Assembly (NCBI RefSeq): GCF_000344615.1
Contig: NZ_KB467824.1
Span: 1,924,702-1,988,701, forward strand
DNA from: Janthinobacterium sp. CG3
GTDB taxonomy: Bacteria > Pseudomonadota > Gammaproteobacteria > Burkholderiales > Burkholderiaceae_D
Direction of reading: 5' to 3'
Length of the DNA: 64,000 nucleotides
Both the position numbers and the translations under genes were made by a program. Position 1 is the stretch's first letter. Each line of letters opens with the position of its first letter. The notes under the pieces are model-generated. The model was not told the DNA's origin and did not search any database. It was given only the letters and a program-made list of their open reading frames with translations. Shown one piece after another: positions 53,860-64,000 of the stretch.

Positions 53860-55020
53860 CTATTTTACAGCATCGACGCCGATGGTAACTTTATCGGTGG
53901 GCACGCGCGAACGATTTACCTTGGGTATGGCATGCCAGATCGCCCTCACCTCTTTGGCATTCTGAGCGTAAAATTTTCTCCCGAAGACGAGAAAAGGCGG
54001 CTTGACCGGGCTATCCAGGCGCCGCTCGACATCGGCCGCCCCGTCGACTTCCGGATACACCAGATATGGCGCCAGCTCCTTGCTATAGGCCACGCCAATG
54101 GCGCCGGCCATCTTGCCCGACTGTAGTGCCGCCAGGCAGCTCGGCCACGGCAGCGCCACCGCGTCGAACCCGGCGCCGGTTTGCGCGCCCATCTCGGCAA
54201 GCGTCGCAAGCCAGCGCCGCACGTCCGCCGGCGCGTCGCGGGCGGCTTGCGCGGCATAGCACAGCTTGATCACCGGCGAGAGCATGGCCAGGTCGATCCA
54301 GCCGTCGTCGACGCTCAGTTCCGCCACCGCCTGTTTCAAGAACGCATGCAGGGCCGGCGAGCGCGCCGGCACCAGAACGCTGCGCTCGTAGGTGGCGGTG
54401 CGGGGCCGTTTGGCCAAATGCAATCGACTCTGGTCGATCAGCGGGTCGGACTTGAGCGCCGTCAGCGTCGACTTGTCGACCACCGCAAAATCGAGTTGCC
54501 GCTCCGCCAGCATCATGCGCAGGGCGTTGCCGACATGGGGGACTTCCACCCGAACGATGTCTTTGCTGGCAATAAGACTCTGCAAATCGGGAAATTGATG
54601 ACCGGCCGGCGCGGCGAAGCGCTTGCCCCGCAGCGATTCCGGGCCGTTATACTCAAGCGGCGCGGACATCGGCGAGACGATCAACGAGGTGTCCTCCATC
54701 AGCGGCCCGGTCCACAAATAGCGCGTGCGCTCGAGATCGTTGAAAAAACGCGGGTGTACCCAAGGCACCGCGATCAGCAACTGATCTGTTTCCAACAGCA
54801 GTTCCAGGCGCTTGCGCGGCACCAGAAGCGACTCGAACTGGTAGCGGCCGTGTGACATCCCGGTGAGCTTATTGGCGAGCACCGCGTTGATCCCCTTGCC
54901 ACGGTCGCCGGGGTAGTACCACGGGCCTTCCGGATAGTAGGTCGCAAGCAGCACTTTTTCGGCTGCGAAACATTGCGCGGAAAACAGCAGAGGCACCATT
55001 AGCAAATATTTGAGCATCAT
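53860..55020 (-). CDS. Exported solute-binding-like protein (PBP2 type)
   Basis: A 386-residue exported protein with signal peptide [52 protein letters not shown] and [18 protein letters not shown] match type-2 periplasmic binding proteins related to amino-acid (glutamine) receptors. No transporter genes lie next to it, so it may serve another sensor or importer, or be a domain that lost its partner. Its start is ATG 55020 or 55017; the longer frame to 55110 is not used. Confidence 0.75.
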   Translation of the reverse strand: MMLKYLLMVPLLFSAQCFAAEKVLLATYYPEGPWYYPGDRGKGINAVLANKLTGMSHGRYQFESLLVPRKRLELLLETDQLLIAVPWVHPRFFNDLERTRYLWTGPLMEDTSLIVSPMSAPLEYNGPESLRGKRFAAPAGHQFPDLQSLIASKDIVRVEVPHVGNALRMMLAERQLDFAVVDKSTLTALKSDPLIDQSRLHLAKRPRTATYERSVLVPARSPALHAFLKQAVAELSVDDGWIDLAMLSPVIKLCYAAQAARDAPADVRRWLATLAEMGAQTGAGFDAVALPWPSCLAALQSGKMAGAIGVAYSKELAPYLVYPEVDGAADVERRLDSPVKPPFLVFGRKFYAQNAKEVRAIWHAIPKVNRSRVPTDKVTIGVDAVK

Positions 55021-55198
55021 GCTTTCCTGTTTCCGCCGCTCCACTTCGACCGTGCTGATTATAAGGGGATACGCGCCCCTTGCGCGCCCATCTTGGACGC
55101 AAAGCAACACCGCTCAGGTCCGTCCGCCGAAACACGCCCCCGCCCCTTTCTTTTTGGACTCTCGCACGCATATGCGATGATGAGATATCACCCGCTCG

Positions 55199-55628
<430 letters not shown>

Positions 55629-55706
55629 ATCACGCTCGGCTTTTTCTTCCTCTGCCTGGGCGTCGTCGCGTGGATCTTCAACACCGGGTACCGCCTCAAA
55701 AGCTAA
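55629..55706 (+). pseudogene. ABC-2 exporter permease remnant, last 25 codons
   Basis: [25 protein letters not shown] ends the frame; this is the C-terminal membrane segment and tail of a YadH-type ABC-2 permease. Nothing else of the permease is left. It is fused out of frame to the ATPase remnant, showing one deletion that removed the ATPase end and most of the permease. Confidence 0.7.
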
Positions 55707-55731
55707 GCGCACCGCACTGCAGATACAGACG

Positions 55732-55763
55732 AAAAAAAAGGCCCGGAGATCGCTCTCTGAACC
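55732..55763 (-). terminator. Terminator of tRNA-Arg copy 3
   Basis: An imperfect hairpin GGTTCAGAGA GCGA TCTCCGGGCC on the minus strand followed by eight T (55732-55739). Confidence 0.7.
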
Positions 55764-55780
55764 TTTTTCCCGACGAATTT

Positions 55781-55857
55781 TGGTGCGGCTGGCAGGAATT
55801 GAACCCACGACCCCTTGGTTCGTAGCCAAGTACTCTATCCAACTGAGCTACAGCCGC
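55781..55857 (-). tRNA. tRNA-Arg (anticodon ACG), copy 3
   Basis: Identical 77-base tRNA with encoded CCA. First (leftmost) of a group of three spaced 208 and 163 bases apart. Confidence 0.97.
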
Positions 55858-55940
55858 AAAAACAGCACTATAACATACTCATCCCGTTCATTCCCCTTTG
55901 ACAGCGGGCTTGGCAACCGAGACTTACTACTCTGACCGGC

Positions 55941-55973
55941 AAAAAAAAAGACCAGAGATCGCTCTCTGGATCT
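55941..55973 (-). terminator. Terminator of tRNA-Arg copy 4
   Basis: CCAGAGA, loop TCGC, TCTCTGG (55952-55969) with a nine-base T-run on the minus strand (55941-55949). Confidence 0.8.
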
Positions 55974-55988
55974 TTTTCTTACGAATTC

Positions 55989-56065
55989 TGGTGCGGCTGG
56001 CAGGAATTGAACCCACGACCCCTTGGTTCGTAGCCAAGTACTCTATCCAACTGAGCTACAGCCGC
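55989..56065 (-). tRNA. tRNA-Arg (anticodon ACG), copy 4
   Basis: Identical 77-base tRNA with encoded CCA; middle copy of the cluster and with its own terminator. Confidence 0.97.
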
Positions 56066-56151
56066 AAAAACCACGTTACAACAAACCCATCTCACTACTG
56101 TTACTGCTTTGAACAGCGGAACCAGATCTGAAGATCTGAACCCTGACATTC

Positions 56152-56228
56152 TGGTGCGGCTGGCAGGAATTGAACCCACGACCCCTTGGTTCGTAGCCAA
56201 GTACTCTATCCAACTGAGCTACAGCCGC
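56152..56228 (-). tRNA. tRNA-Arg (anticodon ACG), copy 5
   Basis: Identical 77-base tRNA with encoded CCA; rightmost copy of the cluster. CAGATCTGAAGATCTG (56123-56138) downstream is a hairpin without a T-run. Its 5' flank GAAAGCAAGATTATAG matches that of copy 1. Confidence 0.97.
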
Positions 56229-56490
56229 GAAAGCAAGATTATAGCGTATGCAGCGCGTTTTGAAAAGTTCGATTTTTTCAAACCGTCGACCTGGTTTCGC
56301 CAAAACAGCCTGCGAAACCACATCCTTCCCAATCCGAAAAGCCCGCGCTTTTCGTTCCTCGTCAACACGCTTTTGACGGCGTCCCCACTCGAAACCGGAG
56401 AGCTTGCCCCCGAAAGAAGCAGGATTATAGGGACTAGCCCGCGCCCTGTCTAGTGCCAATGGAAAACATTCTCCCCCGACATCGCCGGCC

Positions 56491-56721
56491 TCATTCCAGA
56501 CCGTATTCGGCGGCCGCCTTGGCCGCCCACACCGCCGCGTCGCGCGACGGGAACGGCTCGTCGTAACTGTCGAGCGCACCGTCGGCGCCAACGAAGTGGG
56601 TCCACCAGCCGCCGGCGTCGGCGACGATGGCGATGTCGCCGGCGCCGCACTGCCCGGCAATCGCCTCGCCCTCGTCCAGCATAACGATGCGCACTTTCCT
56701 GTGTTTGATAATGGTGGCCAT
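56491..56721 (-). CDS. Small hypothetical protein, 76 residues
   Basis: A soluble acidic protein (MATIIKHRKVRIVMLDEGEA then WWTHFVGADGALDSYDEPF). It has no signal peptide, and no family is recognised. The ATG at 56721 and the coding bias favour a real gene. It lies between the tRNA cluster and the signalling block, with no operon partner. Confidence 0.55.
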   Translation of the reverse strand: MATIIKHRKVRIVMLDEGEAIAGQCGAGDIAIVADAGGWWTHFVGADGALDSYDEPFPSRDAAVWAAKAAAEYGLE

Positions 56722-57106
56722 CTATTCCCCGTGCGGCAAGGTGAGTCGGTGCTGCATGATGCCAAACTCGCCCCCCGAAGGCAACCGCGCTGACCGTCAT
56801 TCACGCCATTGATTACCCTCATCATCAAGTTGAATTGGATTTTCATGCTGCAATGCCGCATCATGCACTTGTCTCCTCTATTCTCCTCCAAGAAAATAGA
56901 TTTAGCCCGCTCTCATCAGCGGGCTTTTTTTTGCCCGCGCGCTGAACCCGCCCCGCCCTCCGCGCCACCGCCCGCGCCTGTTGCGCCGCCGCCGGCGCGA
57001 AAAGTGTTGGTTTTCGTCACCTTTATTGTTTGTGCGGCATTGCCGGCCGGCTGAGAACTGTTTAGTGTACGATTCACCATTATTTCCTTGAACGAAACGA
57101 CACGGT
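56722..57106. other. Intergenic region with a terminator and possible small RNA
   Basis: A 385-base gap. It contains a strong rightward terminator at 56904-56932 but no plus-strand gene that it would end. A small RNA transcribed rightward from somewhere near 56760-56820 is possible. After the terminator comes a Pro/Ala-coding-like GC-rich stretch and then AT-rich sequence before the PAS-receiver start at 57107. Confidence 0.5.
56904..56932 (+). terminator. Strong orphan rightward terminator
   Basis: AGCCCGC, loop TCTCATCA, GCGGGCT, then seven T. The stem is perfect. There is no T-run on the other strand, so it acts rightward. Confidence 0.85.
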
Positions 57107-57943
57107 ATGCAATTCGACAGTATTGACGCTGCGGCCCCGGCCTCGTTCGCGTGGTCCAAAACCGTCCTGGGCGAGCCGGCGCAGTGGCCGCACAGCCTGC
57201 GCCTGTGCGTGGACATTTTGCTGAACTCGCCGCTGGCGTCGGTGCTGATGTGGGGGCCGGAACAGGTGATGGTGTATAACGACGCCTACGTCGCCCTGCT
57301 CGGCTCGAAGCACATGGCGGCGCCCGGCGGCAAGGTGCCGGCCATGCTGCCGGTCGAGTGGAGCTGGAACGGCGCCGCGCTGGAGTCGGCCTGGGCCGGC
57401 AAGGCCGGATGCTACCGCGGCGAAACGCTGCAGGTGTGGCGCGACGGCAACGCCAGCGCGCAGTTGTTGGACCTGTACTACACGCCCATCCGCGACGAGC
57501 TGGGCCAAGTGCGCGGCGTGTTGTGCGCGATCGCGCCCGGCACCGCGCCCGCCCGGGCCGCGGCGGCGCAGGCGCGGCCGCTGCGCGTGCTGGTGGTGGA
57601 AGACAACCTGGACGCCCAATTCCTGGTGTGCGAAATGCTGATGGCCTTCGGCCACCAGGTGCAGGCCGTCGGCACCGGCGAGGAAGCCGCCGGGCTGCTC
57701 GCCGCCGACGTCTTCGACGTCTTGTTTACCGACGTCAGCCTGCCCGGCATCTCCGGCGTCGACCTGGCCCGCCAGGCGCTGCGCGAGCGGCCCGGCCTGC
57801 AGATCATTTTCGCCTCCGGCTTCGGCGACACGCTGACCAAACATGTCGAGTTCGCCGCCACCGCGCTGCAAAAACCATATGACATGGAGCACCTGAAGAC
57901 GGCGCTGGAACGCATCGGCCAGCAGTTGGCCGGCCGCCATTAA
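57107..57943 (+). CDS. PAS-like sensor and receiver domain protein
   Basis: A 278-residue signalling protein without DNA-binding or kinase domain. A PAS-like N-terminal part (about 30-145; VLMWGPEQVMVYNDAYVALLG) is followed by a receiver (about 160-275). The phospho-acceptor Asp is in DVLFTDVSLPGISG, with the acidic residues in VVEDNLDAQ and the Lys in LQKPYD. It could relay phosphate or sequester it. It is just before the large hybrid kinase and is probably part of the same network. Confidence 0.85.
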   Translation: MQFDSIDAAAPASFAWSKTVLGEPAQWPHSLRLCVDILLNSPLASVLMWGPEQVMVYNDAYVALLGSKHMAAPGGKVPAMLPVEWSWNGAALESAWAGKAGCYRGETLQVWRDGNASAQLLDLYYTPIRDELGQVRGVLCAIAPGTAPARAAAAQARPLRVLVVEDNLDAQFLVCEMLMAFGHQVQAVGTGEEAAGLLAADVFDVLFTDVSLPGISGVDLARQALRERPGLQIIFASGFGDTLTKHVEFAATALQKPYDMEHLKTALERIGQQLAGRH

Positions 57944-58166
57944 GGTCGCACGCGGCGCGGCCAATGGTGTGAATCAATTTTGCCGTAAAGCGCTACAATG
58001 AACCGGTAGGCGGACTCCGCACCTTGCGCGGCCGCCGCGACGAACAAAGACGGCTTTGATTGACAATCATGATCCCTTCCACAAAGCCCACCAGCCCCCG
58101 CCGGCGCCAGCCGACGGCGACCCGCGCCGCGCCCGCCGCGGCCGGCAACCTTTCGCGGGGCGGCTG

Positions 58167-61163
58167 ATGGCAAAACACGACCACGACGAGGACCTGCGTT
58201 TGCGCGCGGCCGCGGCGCCGCGCGCCAACATGCGGCTGGCGCCCCAGCCCGACGGCGAGGCGGCCGGACTCCGGGAAGAGCTGCGCCTGGCCAACGAGCG
58301 CATGAGCAACCTGCTCGAGAGCATCACCGACGGTTTGCTGGTACTCGACCGCGGCTGGCGCATCACGTACATCAACGCCCGCGCCGAGGACATGCTGCGC
58401 CCGTCCGGCAACGGCCGCGACCACCTGACCGGCAACACGCTGTGGCAGGCCCTGCCCGAATTGCGCGGCACGGTGGTGGAGGCGCAATACCGGCGCGCCC
58501 TGGAATGCCAGGAAAGCGTCGGCTTCGAACTGTATTACCTGCCGCTCAAGCGCTGGCTCGACGTGCGCGCCTACCCGTCCAGTGACGGCCTGACCAGCTA
58601 CCTGCAAGACATCACCCAGCGCAAGGCCGACGAACTGGCGCTGCGCGAGGGCGCCGTCCGACTGCAGGTGGCGTTGGCGGCGGGCAAGCTGGGCGACTGG
58701 AGCTGGGACGCCGCCAGCGACCTGATCACGCTGGGCCGGCGCGCCGCCGAGATGTTCGACCTGCCGGCCAACACGCCGGTGACCTGGCCGGTGCTGCGCG
58801 AACGCATTGCCGGGGCCGACCGCAAGGCGGTCGCGAGCGCCTTCACGGACGCGGCGGCCAGCTGCGGCGCCTACGCCATCGAATGCCGCGTCCTGAGCGG
58901 CAGTGGCGCCCAGCGCTGGATTTCGATTGTCGGCCAGGGCAATTTCGGCGACGACGACGCCCTGCTCGGCATGACCGGCATGGTGCGCGACGTTACATTG
59001 AGCAAGCAGGCCGACGACGCCCTGCGCCAGAGCGAGGAGCAATTGCGCGCGCTGGCCAACTCGATCCCGCAACTGGCCTGGATCGCCCATTTCGACGGCG
59101 CCGTCACCTGGTTCAACGAGCGCTGGTACGAGTACACCGGCAGCAGCCCCGGGCAGACCGCCGGCGACGGCTGGCAGGCGGCCTGCGATCCGGCCAGCCT
59201 GCCGCCAATGCTCAATCTCTGGGAGCAGTCGCTGCGCAGCGGCACGCCGTTCGAGATGGAGTTCCCGATCCGCGGCGCGGACGGCCAGTTCCGCTGGTTC
59301 CTGACGCGCGCCAACCCGATCCGCGACAGCGCCGGCCGCCTGCTGCGCTGGTTCGGCACCAGCACCGACGTCGACCAGGTGAAGCGGGTGCAGGAGGCGC
59401 TGCGCGACGAAAGCAACATCCTCGAACTGCTCAACAGCACCGGCAGCGCGCTGGCCAGCACGCTCGACCTGAAGACGCTGCTGCAACAGGTCACCGACGC
59501 CGCCACCCGCATCAGCGGCGCGCGCTTCGGCGCCTTCTTTTACAACGGCACCGACGCCAACGGCGCCGCGCTGACGCAGTACACGCTGTCGGGCGCCGGC
59601 GCCGAGGCGCTGCGCCGCTTCCCGCCGTCGCGCGCCGCCGCGCTGTTCGACCCGACCCTGCGCGGCGAGGGCGCGATCCGCGCCGACGACCTGCAAGGCG
59701 ACGCGCGCTACGGCCAAGACGAATTGCACTGGGCGGTGCCGGACGGCCACCCGGCCGTGCGCAGCTACCTGGCGGTGCCGGTGGTGTCGCGCTCCGGCCA
59801 GGTGCTCGGCGGCCTGTTCTTCGGCCACCCCGAAGCGGCCGTCTTCACCGCCCGCACCGAGCGCATCGTCGGCGGCATCGCCGCCCAGGCCGCGGTGGCC
59901 ATCGACAACACCCGCCTGTACGAGGCGGCCCAGCGCGCCGCCGAGGAGCGCAAGGTGCTGCTCGACAGCGAGCGCTACGCCCGTACCGAGGCCGAGCGCA
60001 GCAACCAGATGAAGGACGAATTCCTGGCCACGCTGTCGCACGAGCTGCGCACGCCGCTGTCGGCGATCCTCGGTTGGGCGCAGGTGTTGCGGCGCGGCAC
60101 GCGCGACCAGGCCGACCTGCACCGCGGCCTGCAAAGCATCGAGCGCAACGCCCGCGCCCAGGCCCAGTTGATCGAGGACTTGCTCGACATGAGCCGCATC
60201 ACCTCCGGCAAGGTGCTACTGGAGATGCAGACGATCTTGCCGGCGACCATCATCGACGCCGCCATCGAGGCGCTGCGCCCGGCCGCCGAGGCCAAGAACA
60301 TCCGCCTGCTGAGCTACGTCGGGGCCGGCGTCGGCGCCATCGCCGGCGACCCGAGCCGGCTGCAACAGGTAATCTGGAACCTGCTGTCGAACGCGCTGAA
60401 GTTCACGCCGAAGGACGGCGAAGTGGACATCCGGGTGCGGCAAAGCGATTCCTACGCCGACATCACCATACGCGACAGCGGCATCGGCATCCGCCCCGAG
60501 TTCCTGCCGCACGTGTTCGAGCGCTTCCGCCAGGGCGACGCCTCGACCACGCGCAAGCACGGCGGCCTGGGGCTGGGCCTGGCCATCGTCAAGCATCTGG
60601 TCGAGCAACACGGCGGCAGCGTCAGCGCCGCCAGTCCCGGCGAGGGCCTGGGCGCCAGCTTCAGCGTGCAACTGCCGCTGGCCACGGCGTCGGCGCCGGC
60701 GCGCCCCGCCGCGCGCAGCTACATGGCGGCGGCGCCGGCGCCGGAGCCGGAGCCGCGCGACCTACCCCTGCCCGACCTGTCGCGCCTGAAGGTGCTGGTG
60801 GTCGACGACGAAGCCGACGCGCGCGAGCTGATCGAGCGCATCCTGAGCGACTGCAACGCCATGGTATTCAAGGCCGCCGACGCGGCCCAGGCGCTGCAAT
60901 TGCTGCTCAACGAGCGCCCGGACGTGCTGGTGAGCGACATCGGCATGCCCGACGTCGACGGTTTCGACCTGCTCGGCCTGGTGCGCGCGCTCGGCCAGGA
61001 ACGTGGCGGCGCGCTGCCGGCGGTGGCGCTGACGGCCTTCGCCAGGCCGGAAGACCGCCAGCGCGCCATCGACGCCGGTTTCCAGGCGCATGTGGCCAAG
61101 CCGGTCGAGCCGTCGCAACTGCTCGACACCGTGGCCGGACTGTGCGGACGCGGCCTGCGCTGA
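58167..61163 (+). CDS. Hybrid sensor histidine kinase with PAS, GAF and receiver domains
   Basis: A 998-residue cytosolic kinase from ATG 58167; a TTG at 58056 would add 37 poorly conserved residues. Domains: three PAS (about 45-155, 160-285, 287-411), GAF (about 416-586), HisKA with the phospho-His in LSHELRTPLSAILG (about 625), HATPase (N, G1, G2 motifs NLLSNALKF, DSGIGIR, GGLGLGLAIV) and a C-terminal receiver (about 874-991, Asp in DVLVSDIGMPDVDG). No membrane segment, so inputs are cytoplasmic, perhaps redox, light or small ligands. The GAF has no phytochrome-type cysteine that I could place. Confidence 0.92.
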   Translation: MAKHDHDEDLRLRAAAAPRANMRLAPQPDGEAAGLREELRLANERMSNLLESITDGLLVLDRGWRITYINARAEDMLRPSGNGRDHLTGNTLWQALPELRGTVVEAQYRRALECQESVGFELYYLPLKRWLDVRAYPSSDGLTSYLQDITQRKADELALREGAVRLQVALAAGKLGDWSWDAASDLITLGRRAAEMFDLPANTPVTWPVLRERIAGADRKAVASAFTDAAASCGAYAIECRVLSGSGAQRWISIVGQGNFGDDDALLGMTGMVRDVTLSKQADDALRQSEEQLRALANSIPQLAWIAHFDGAVTWFNERWYEYTGSSPGQTAGDGWQAACDPASLPPMLNLWEQSLRSGTPFEMEFPIRGADGQFRWFLTRANPIRDSAGRLLRWFGTSTDVDQVKRVQEALRDESNILELLNSTGSALASTLDLKTLLQQVTDAATRISGARFGAFFYNGTDANGAALTQYTLSGAGAEALRRFPPSRAAALFDPTLRGEGAIRADDLQGDARYGQDELHWAVPDGHPAVRSYLAVPVVSRSGQVLGGLFFGHPEAAVFTARTERIVGGIAAQAAVAIDNTRLYEAAQRAAEERKVLLDSERYARTEAERSNQMKDEFLATLSHELRTPLSAILGWAQVLRRGTRDQADLHRGLQSIERNARAQAQLIEDLLDMSRITSGKVLLEMQTILPATIIDAAIEALRPAAEAKNIRLLSYVGAGVGAIAGDPSRLQQVIWNLLSNALKFTPKDGEVDIRVRQSDSYADITIRDSGIGIRPEFLPHVFERFRQGDASTTRKHGGLGLGLAIVKHLVEQHGGSVSAASPGEGLGASFSVQLPLATASAPARPAARSYMAAAPAPEPEPRDLPLPDLSRLKVLVVDDEADARELIERILSDCNAMVFKAADAAQALQLLLNERPDVLVSDIGMPDVDGFDLLGLVRALGQERGGALPAVALTAFARPEDRQRAIDAGFQAHVAKPVEPSQLLDTVAGLCGRGLR

Positions 61164-61511
61164 ACGCAGCGGACGAATGGTGTACGTATTGAGCGACGGG
61201 TCCGGCGGACTCGACCTATAATGAAAAGTAATATTGATAAGCGCCATCGTGGCCGGCCGCGATCGAGGTTAAGATTGCAAAAATGGCAGCTTGACCATCC
61301 TACTTGAAGACGCGGCACTGTCCTACAAGCAACTTAGCTGATCTTTGTTACACTATATGCAGGCGGCACTGTGTGCCAACTATTACCGGAGCAATCAAGA
61401 CAATGGCAGAGATCCGGCCTGCAAGACGTGTCCCTTGCATGACAGCGAGGGGCTACCATTGTTTCAAACGCTATCAGCCAGCGTCGTTTTCCCAGCACTG
61501 ACGAGACCACT
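61164..61511. other. Intergenic region upstream of the GGDEF gene
   Basis: A 348-base gap. TATAAT at 61217-61222 could be a -10 box of a rightward promoter, but no good -35 is placed. No gene of useful length, repeat or terminator was seen. Confidence 0.4.
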
Positions 61512-62492
61512 ATGCCCAGCCAAGAAGAAATTTTGAAAGCCAAGATTCTGGTGGTCGACGACTCGCCCGACAACATCGACCTGATGCTGGAAATCCTGCG
61601 CGACGCCGGCTACACCAACGTCGCCGCCACCATGAAGCCGGGCCAGGTGTGCCCGTTGCACCGCGAGCATTGCTACGACCTGATCCTGCTCGACCTGCAA
61701 ATGCCGGAGCTGAACGGCTTCCAGGTAATGAAGGGCTTGAAGGAAATCGAACAAGGCGGATACCTGCCGGTGCTGGCCCTGACGGCGCAGCCCAGTTTCA
61801 AGATCGCCGCGCTGGAAGCCGGCGCCCGGGACTTCATCAGCAAACCCTTCGACCTGCTGGAAGTGCACAAGCGCATCCACAACATGCTCGAGGTGCGCCT
61901 GCTCTACAAGGAACTGGCGCAATACAGCAAACAGCAGCAGGAACTGGCGCTGCACGACCCGCTGACGGGGTTGCCGAACCGGCGCCTGCTGGAAGACCGC
62001 ATCTCCACCTCGCTGCAACACGCCGAGCGCAACCAGGGCCGCGCCGCCGTCATGTACCTCGACCTGGACGGCTTCAAGGCGATCAACGACACCTACGGCC
62101 ACGCCTACGGCGACGAGATCCTGAAAATGGTGGCCAAGCGCCTGGTCGGTTCGTCGCGCAAGGAAGACACGGTGGCGCGCATCGGCGGCGACGAGTTCGT
62201 TATCGTGCTCGGTTCGCTGTCGGGCCTGGGCGACGCCAGCGAACCGGCCTCTAAGCTCGTTGAAATCGTCTCCGAACCTTACTTCATCAACGACTTGACG
62301 CTGAAATTGTCGACCAGCATAGGCATCAGCGTCTACCCGGACGACGCCGACAACGTCGAGGCGCTGATCAACATGGCCGACAGTGCGCTGTACGAAGCCA
62401 AACGGGCCGGCAAGAACCGCTTTTGCTGCACCCCGCCGGGCGCCGGACCGGGCCCGAAGAACGTGCCGAGCGCAGTGCCGTCGGTCGCCTGA
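61512..62492 (+). CDS. Receiver-GGDEF diguanylate cyclase
   Basis: A 326-residue protein that makes cyclic di-GMP when phosphorylated. The receiver has Asp61 in LILLDLQMPELNG, with VVDDSPDN the acidic pair. After a short helical linker comes the GGDEF domain with the intact catalytic RIGGDEFVI (about 225-229) and an upstream RKED that places the product-inhibition I-site five residues before GGDEF. ATG at 61512. It probably obeys the adjacent kinases and may influence the pilus and matrix genes earlier in the window. Confidence 0.95.
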   Translation: MPSQEEILKAKILVVDDSPDNIDLMLEILRDAGYTNVAATMKPGQVCPLHREHCYDLILLDLQMPELNGFQVMKGLKEIEQGGYLPVLALTAQPSFKIAALEAGARDFISKPFDLLEVHKRIHNMLEVRLLYKELAQYSKQQQELALHDPLTGLPNRRLLEDRISTSLQHAERNQGRAAVMYLDLDGFKAINDTYGHAYGDEILKMVAKRLVGSSRKEDTVARIGGDEFVIVLGSLSGLGDASEPASKLVEIVSEPYFINDLTLKLSTSIGISVYPDDADNVEALINMADSALYEAKRAGKNRFCCTPPGAGPGPKNVPSAVPSVA

Positions 62493-62522
62493 GGATGGCC
62501 CAAGCGCGACGTGCTGGCTTTG

Positions 62523-62566
62523 CGCCAACATTGTCGGGTTACGCGCGCGCTGCGCGCTAACCCGGC
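62523..62566 (+). repeat. REP-like intergenic repeat, copy C
   Basis: GCCAACATTGTCGGGTTA then a GC loop then TAACCCGGCC. This GGGTTA/TAACCC hairpin is related to those at 7092 and 18160. Confidence 0.5.
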
Positions 62567-62583
62567 CCGCCCATACCTCCCCG

Positions 62584-63330
<747 letters not shown>

Positions 63331-64000
63331 ATGCGTTCCGCACATTCGCAGTACAGAGACCACGTGCTTAAAATCGACAAGCCCAAAATTCTGGTGGTCA
63401 ACGACGACGCCAACAGCCTGTTCGCCCTCACCAGCTTGCTGGCGCAGTGGGCCGAGCAGGAACATTACGAAGTCATGGCGGCTCGTTCGGGCGAGGAGGG
63501 CCTGCGCCAGGTGCTGCTGCACGACTTCGCGGTGATCCTGCTCGACGTCAACATGCCCGGCATGGACGGATTTGAAACGGCCGAGGCGATCCACCAGCGG
63601 GCGCGCTCGGCGAACATCCCGATTATTTTCGTGACGGCCTTTCTGGCCGATGAAATCGACCGTTTAAAAGCCTACCAGAAAGGCGCCGTCGACTTCCTGT
63701 TTACGCCGGTGATTCCGCAGATCCTGTACGCCAAGGTCTCGGTGTTCGTCGCGCTGGCCAGCAAGAACGAACAACTGCGCCAGCAGGCCCAAAAATTGAG
63801 CCAGCGCAGCACCGAGCTGATCGCCACCAACAAGCGCCTGACCCGCGAAATCGAGGAACGCCAGGCGGCCGAGCAGCAAAACCACGCCAAGGACGAATTC
63901 CTCGCCATGCTGGGACACGAGCTGCGCAATCCGCTCAGCGCCATCAGCAGCGCCGCCGCCCTCATCGGCCTGCCCGGCGTCTCGGTTGACGGCGTGGCCC
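63331..64000 (+). CDS. Receiver-histidine kinase protein, 3' part beyond the window
   Basis: A signalling protein with an N-terminal receiver: acidic pair in VVNDDANS and phospho-acceptor Asp in VILLDVNMPGMDG. It continues through a coiled coil (ASKNEQLRQQAQKLSQRS) into a kinase dimerisation domain with phospho-His in MLGHELRNPLSAIS. The frame is open at the window end. ATG 63331 (MRSAHSQY) is used; GTG 63364 is an alternative. This receiver-first layout suggests it is a phosphorelay step after another kinase. Confidence 0.88.
   Translation, partial: MRSAHSQYRDHVLKIDKPKILVVNDDANSLFALTSLLAQWAEQEHYEVMAARSGEEGLRQVLLHDFAVILLDVNMPGMDGFETAEAIHQRARSANIPIIFVTAFLADEIDRLKAYQKGAVDFLFTPVIPQILYAKVSVFVALASKNEQLRQQAQKLSQRSTELIATNKRLTREIEERQAAEQQNHAKDEFLAMLGHELRNPLSAISSAAALIGLPGVSVDGVA

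Noticed and set aside
55781..56228. tRNA array read as CRISPR repeats
   Set aside because: The repeated unit is a complete tRNA with cloverleaf and CCA; spacers are unequal (131 and 86 bases) and include terminators.

Overview
The window is high-GC, densely coded chromosomal DNA. Codon use and gene content point to a betaproteobacterium of the Oxalobacteraceae (Massilia/Duganella type). The signs are a type IV pilus minor-pilin operon, cyoABCD with RegBA, DNA polymerase II, a PEP-CTERM remnant, a DUF3297-type protein and large hybrid kinases. The genus is inferred from the overall picture; no marker gene in the window proves it.

Layout. 1-0.8 kb: a cut-off IS4-family transposase. 0.9-4.6 kb: molybdate uptake (modABC), a short ModE-like regulator and a small exported molybdopterin-domain protein, with ModE-type palindromes in front. 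4.7-7.1 kb: polB. 7.2-9.2 kb: small genes and a hydrolase. 9.3-16 kb: pilE-pilV-pilW-pilX-pilY1-fimT, chained mostly by 4-base overlaps. 16.2-23.1 kb: cytochrome bo-type quinol oxidase genes cyoABCD, a SURF1-like gene and the redox two-component pair regB-regA. 23.3-25.2 kb: an MFS transporter and a 5'-truncated PEP-CTERM gene. 25.4-31.5 kb: a compact six-gene operon (three glycosyltransferases, an exported protein of unknown family, a ferritin-like protein with a complete putative di-iron ligand set, and a fatty acid desaturase) that looks like an uncharacterised glycolipid or lipid-modification pathway. 31.5-35.3 kb: small enzymes, ferredoxin-NADP reductase and a GMC oxidoreductase. 35.4-41.3 kb: a complete RND efflux system. 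41.5-45.8 kb: an alpha/beta-hydrolase that has lost its catalytic serine, a LysR regulator with a 2-hydroxyacid dehydrogenase, and an LldD-like FMN enzyme.

45.8-56.2 kb is the accessory part. It holds five copies of tRNA-Arg(ACG). The first two copies lie in ~163-base direct repeats that enclose a three-gene cassette of unknown function: a small protein with one hydrophobic segment, a protein with an HExxxH...EGW metallopeptidase-like signature, and a winged-helix/Rossmann-like protein. Shared ATTATTCA palindromes lie in front of the cassette. This cassette has the layout of a conflict/defence module and is the best candidate for an undescribed system. Beside the tRNA copies are deletion scars: a cynR/cynS remnant next to an intact cynS, and an ABC-2 ATPase/permease remnant. 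Between them are an APC permease with an Lrp regulator, a SulP transporter and a solute-binding-like protein.

57-64 kb is a signalling block: a PAS-receiver protein, a PAS/GAF hybrid histidine kinase, a receiver-GGDEF diguanylate cyclase and a second receiver-kinase protein that runs off the end. No CRISPR array, rRNA or integrase was seen.
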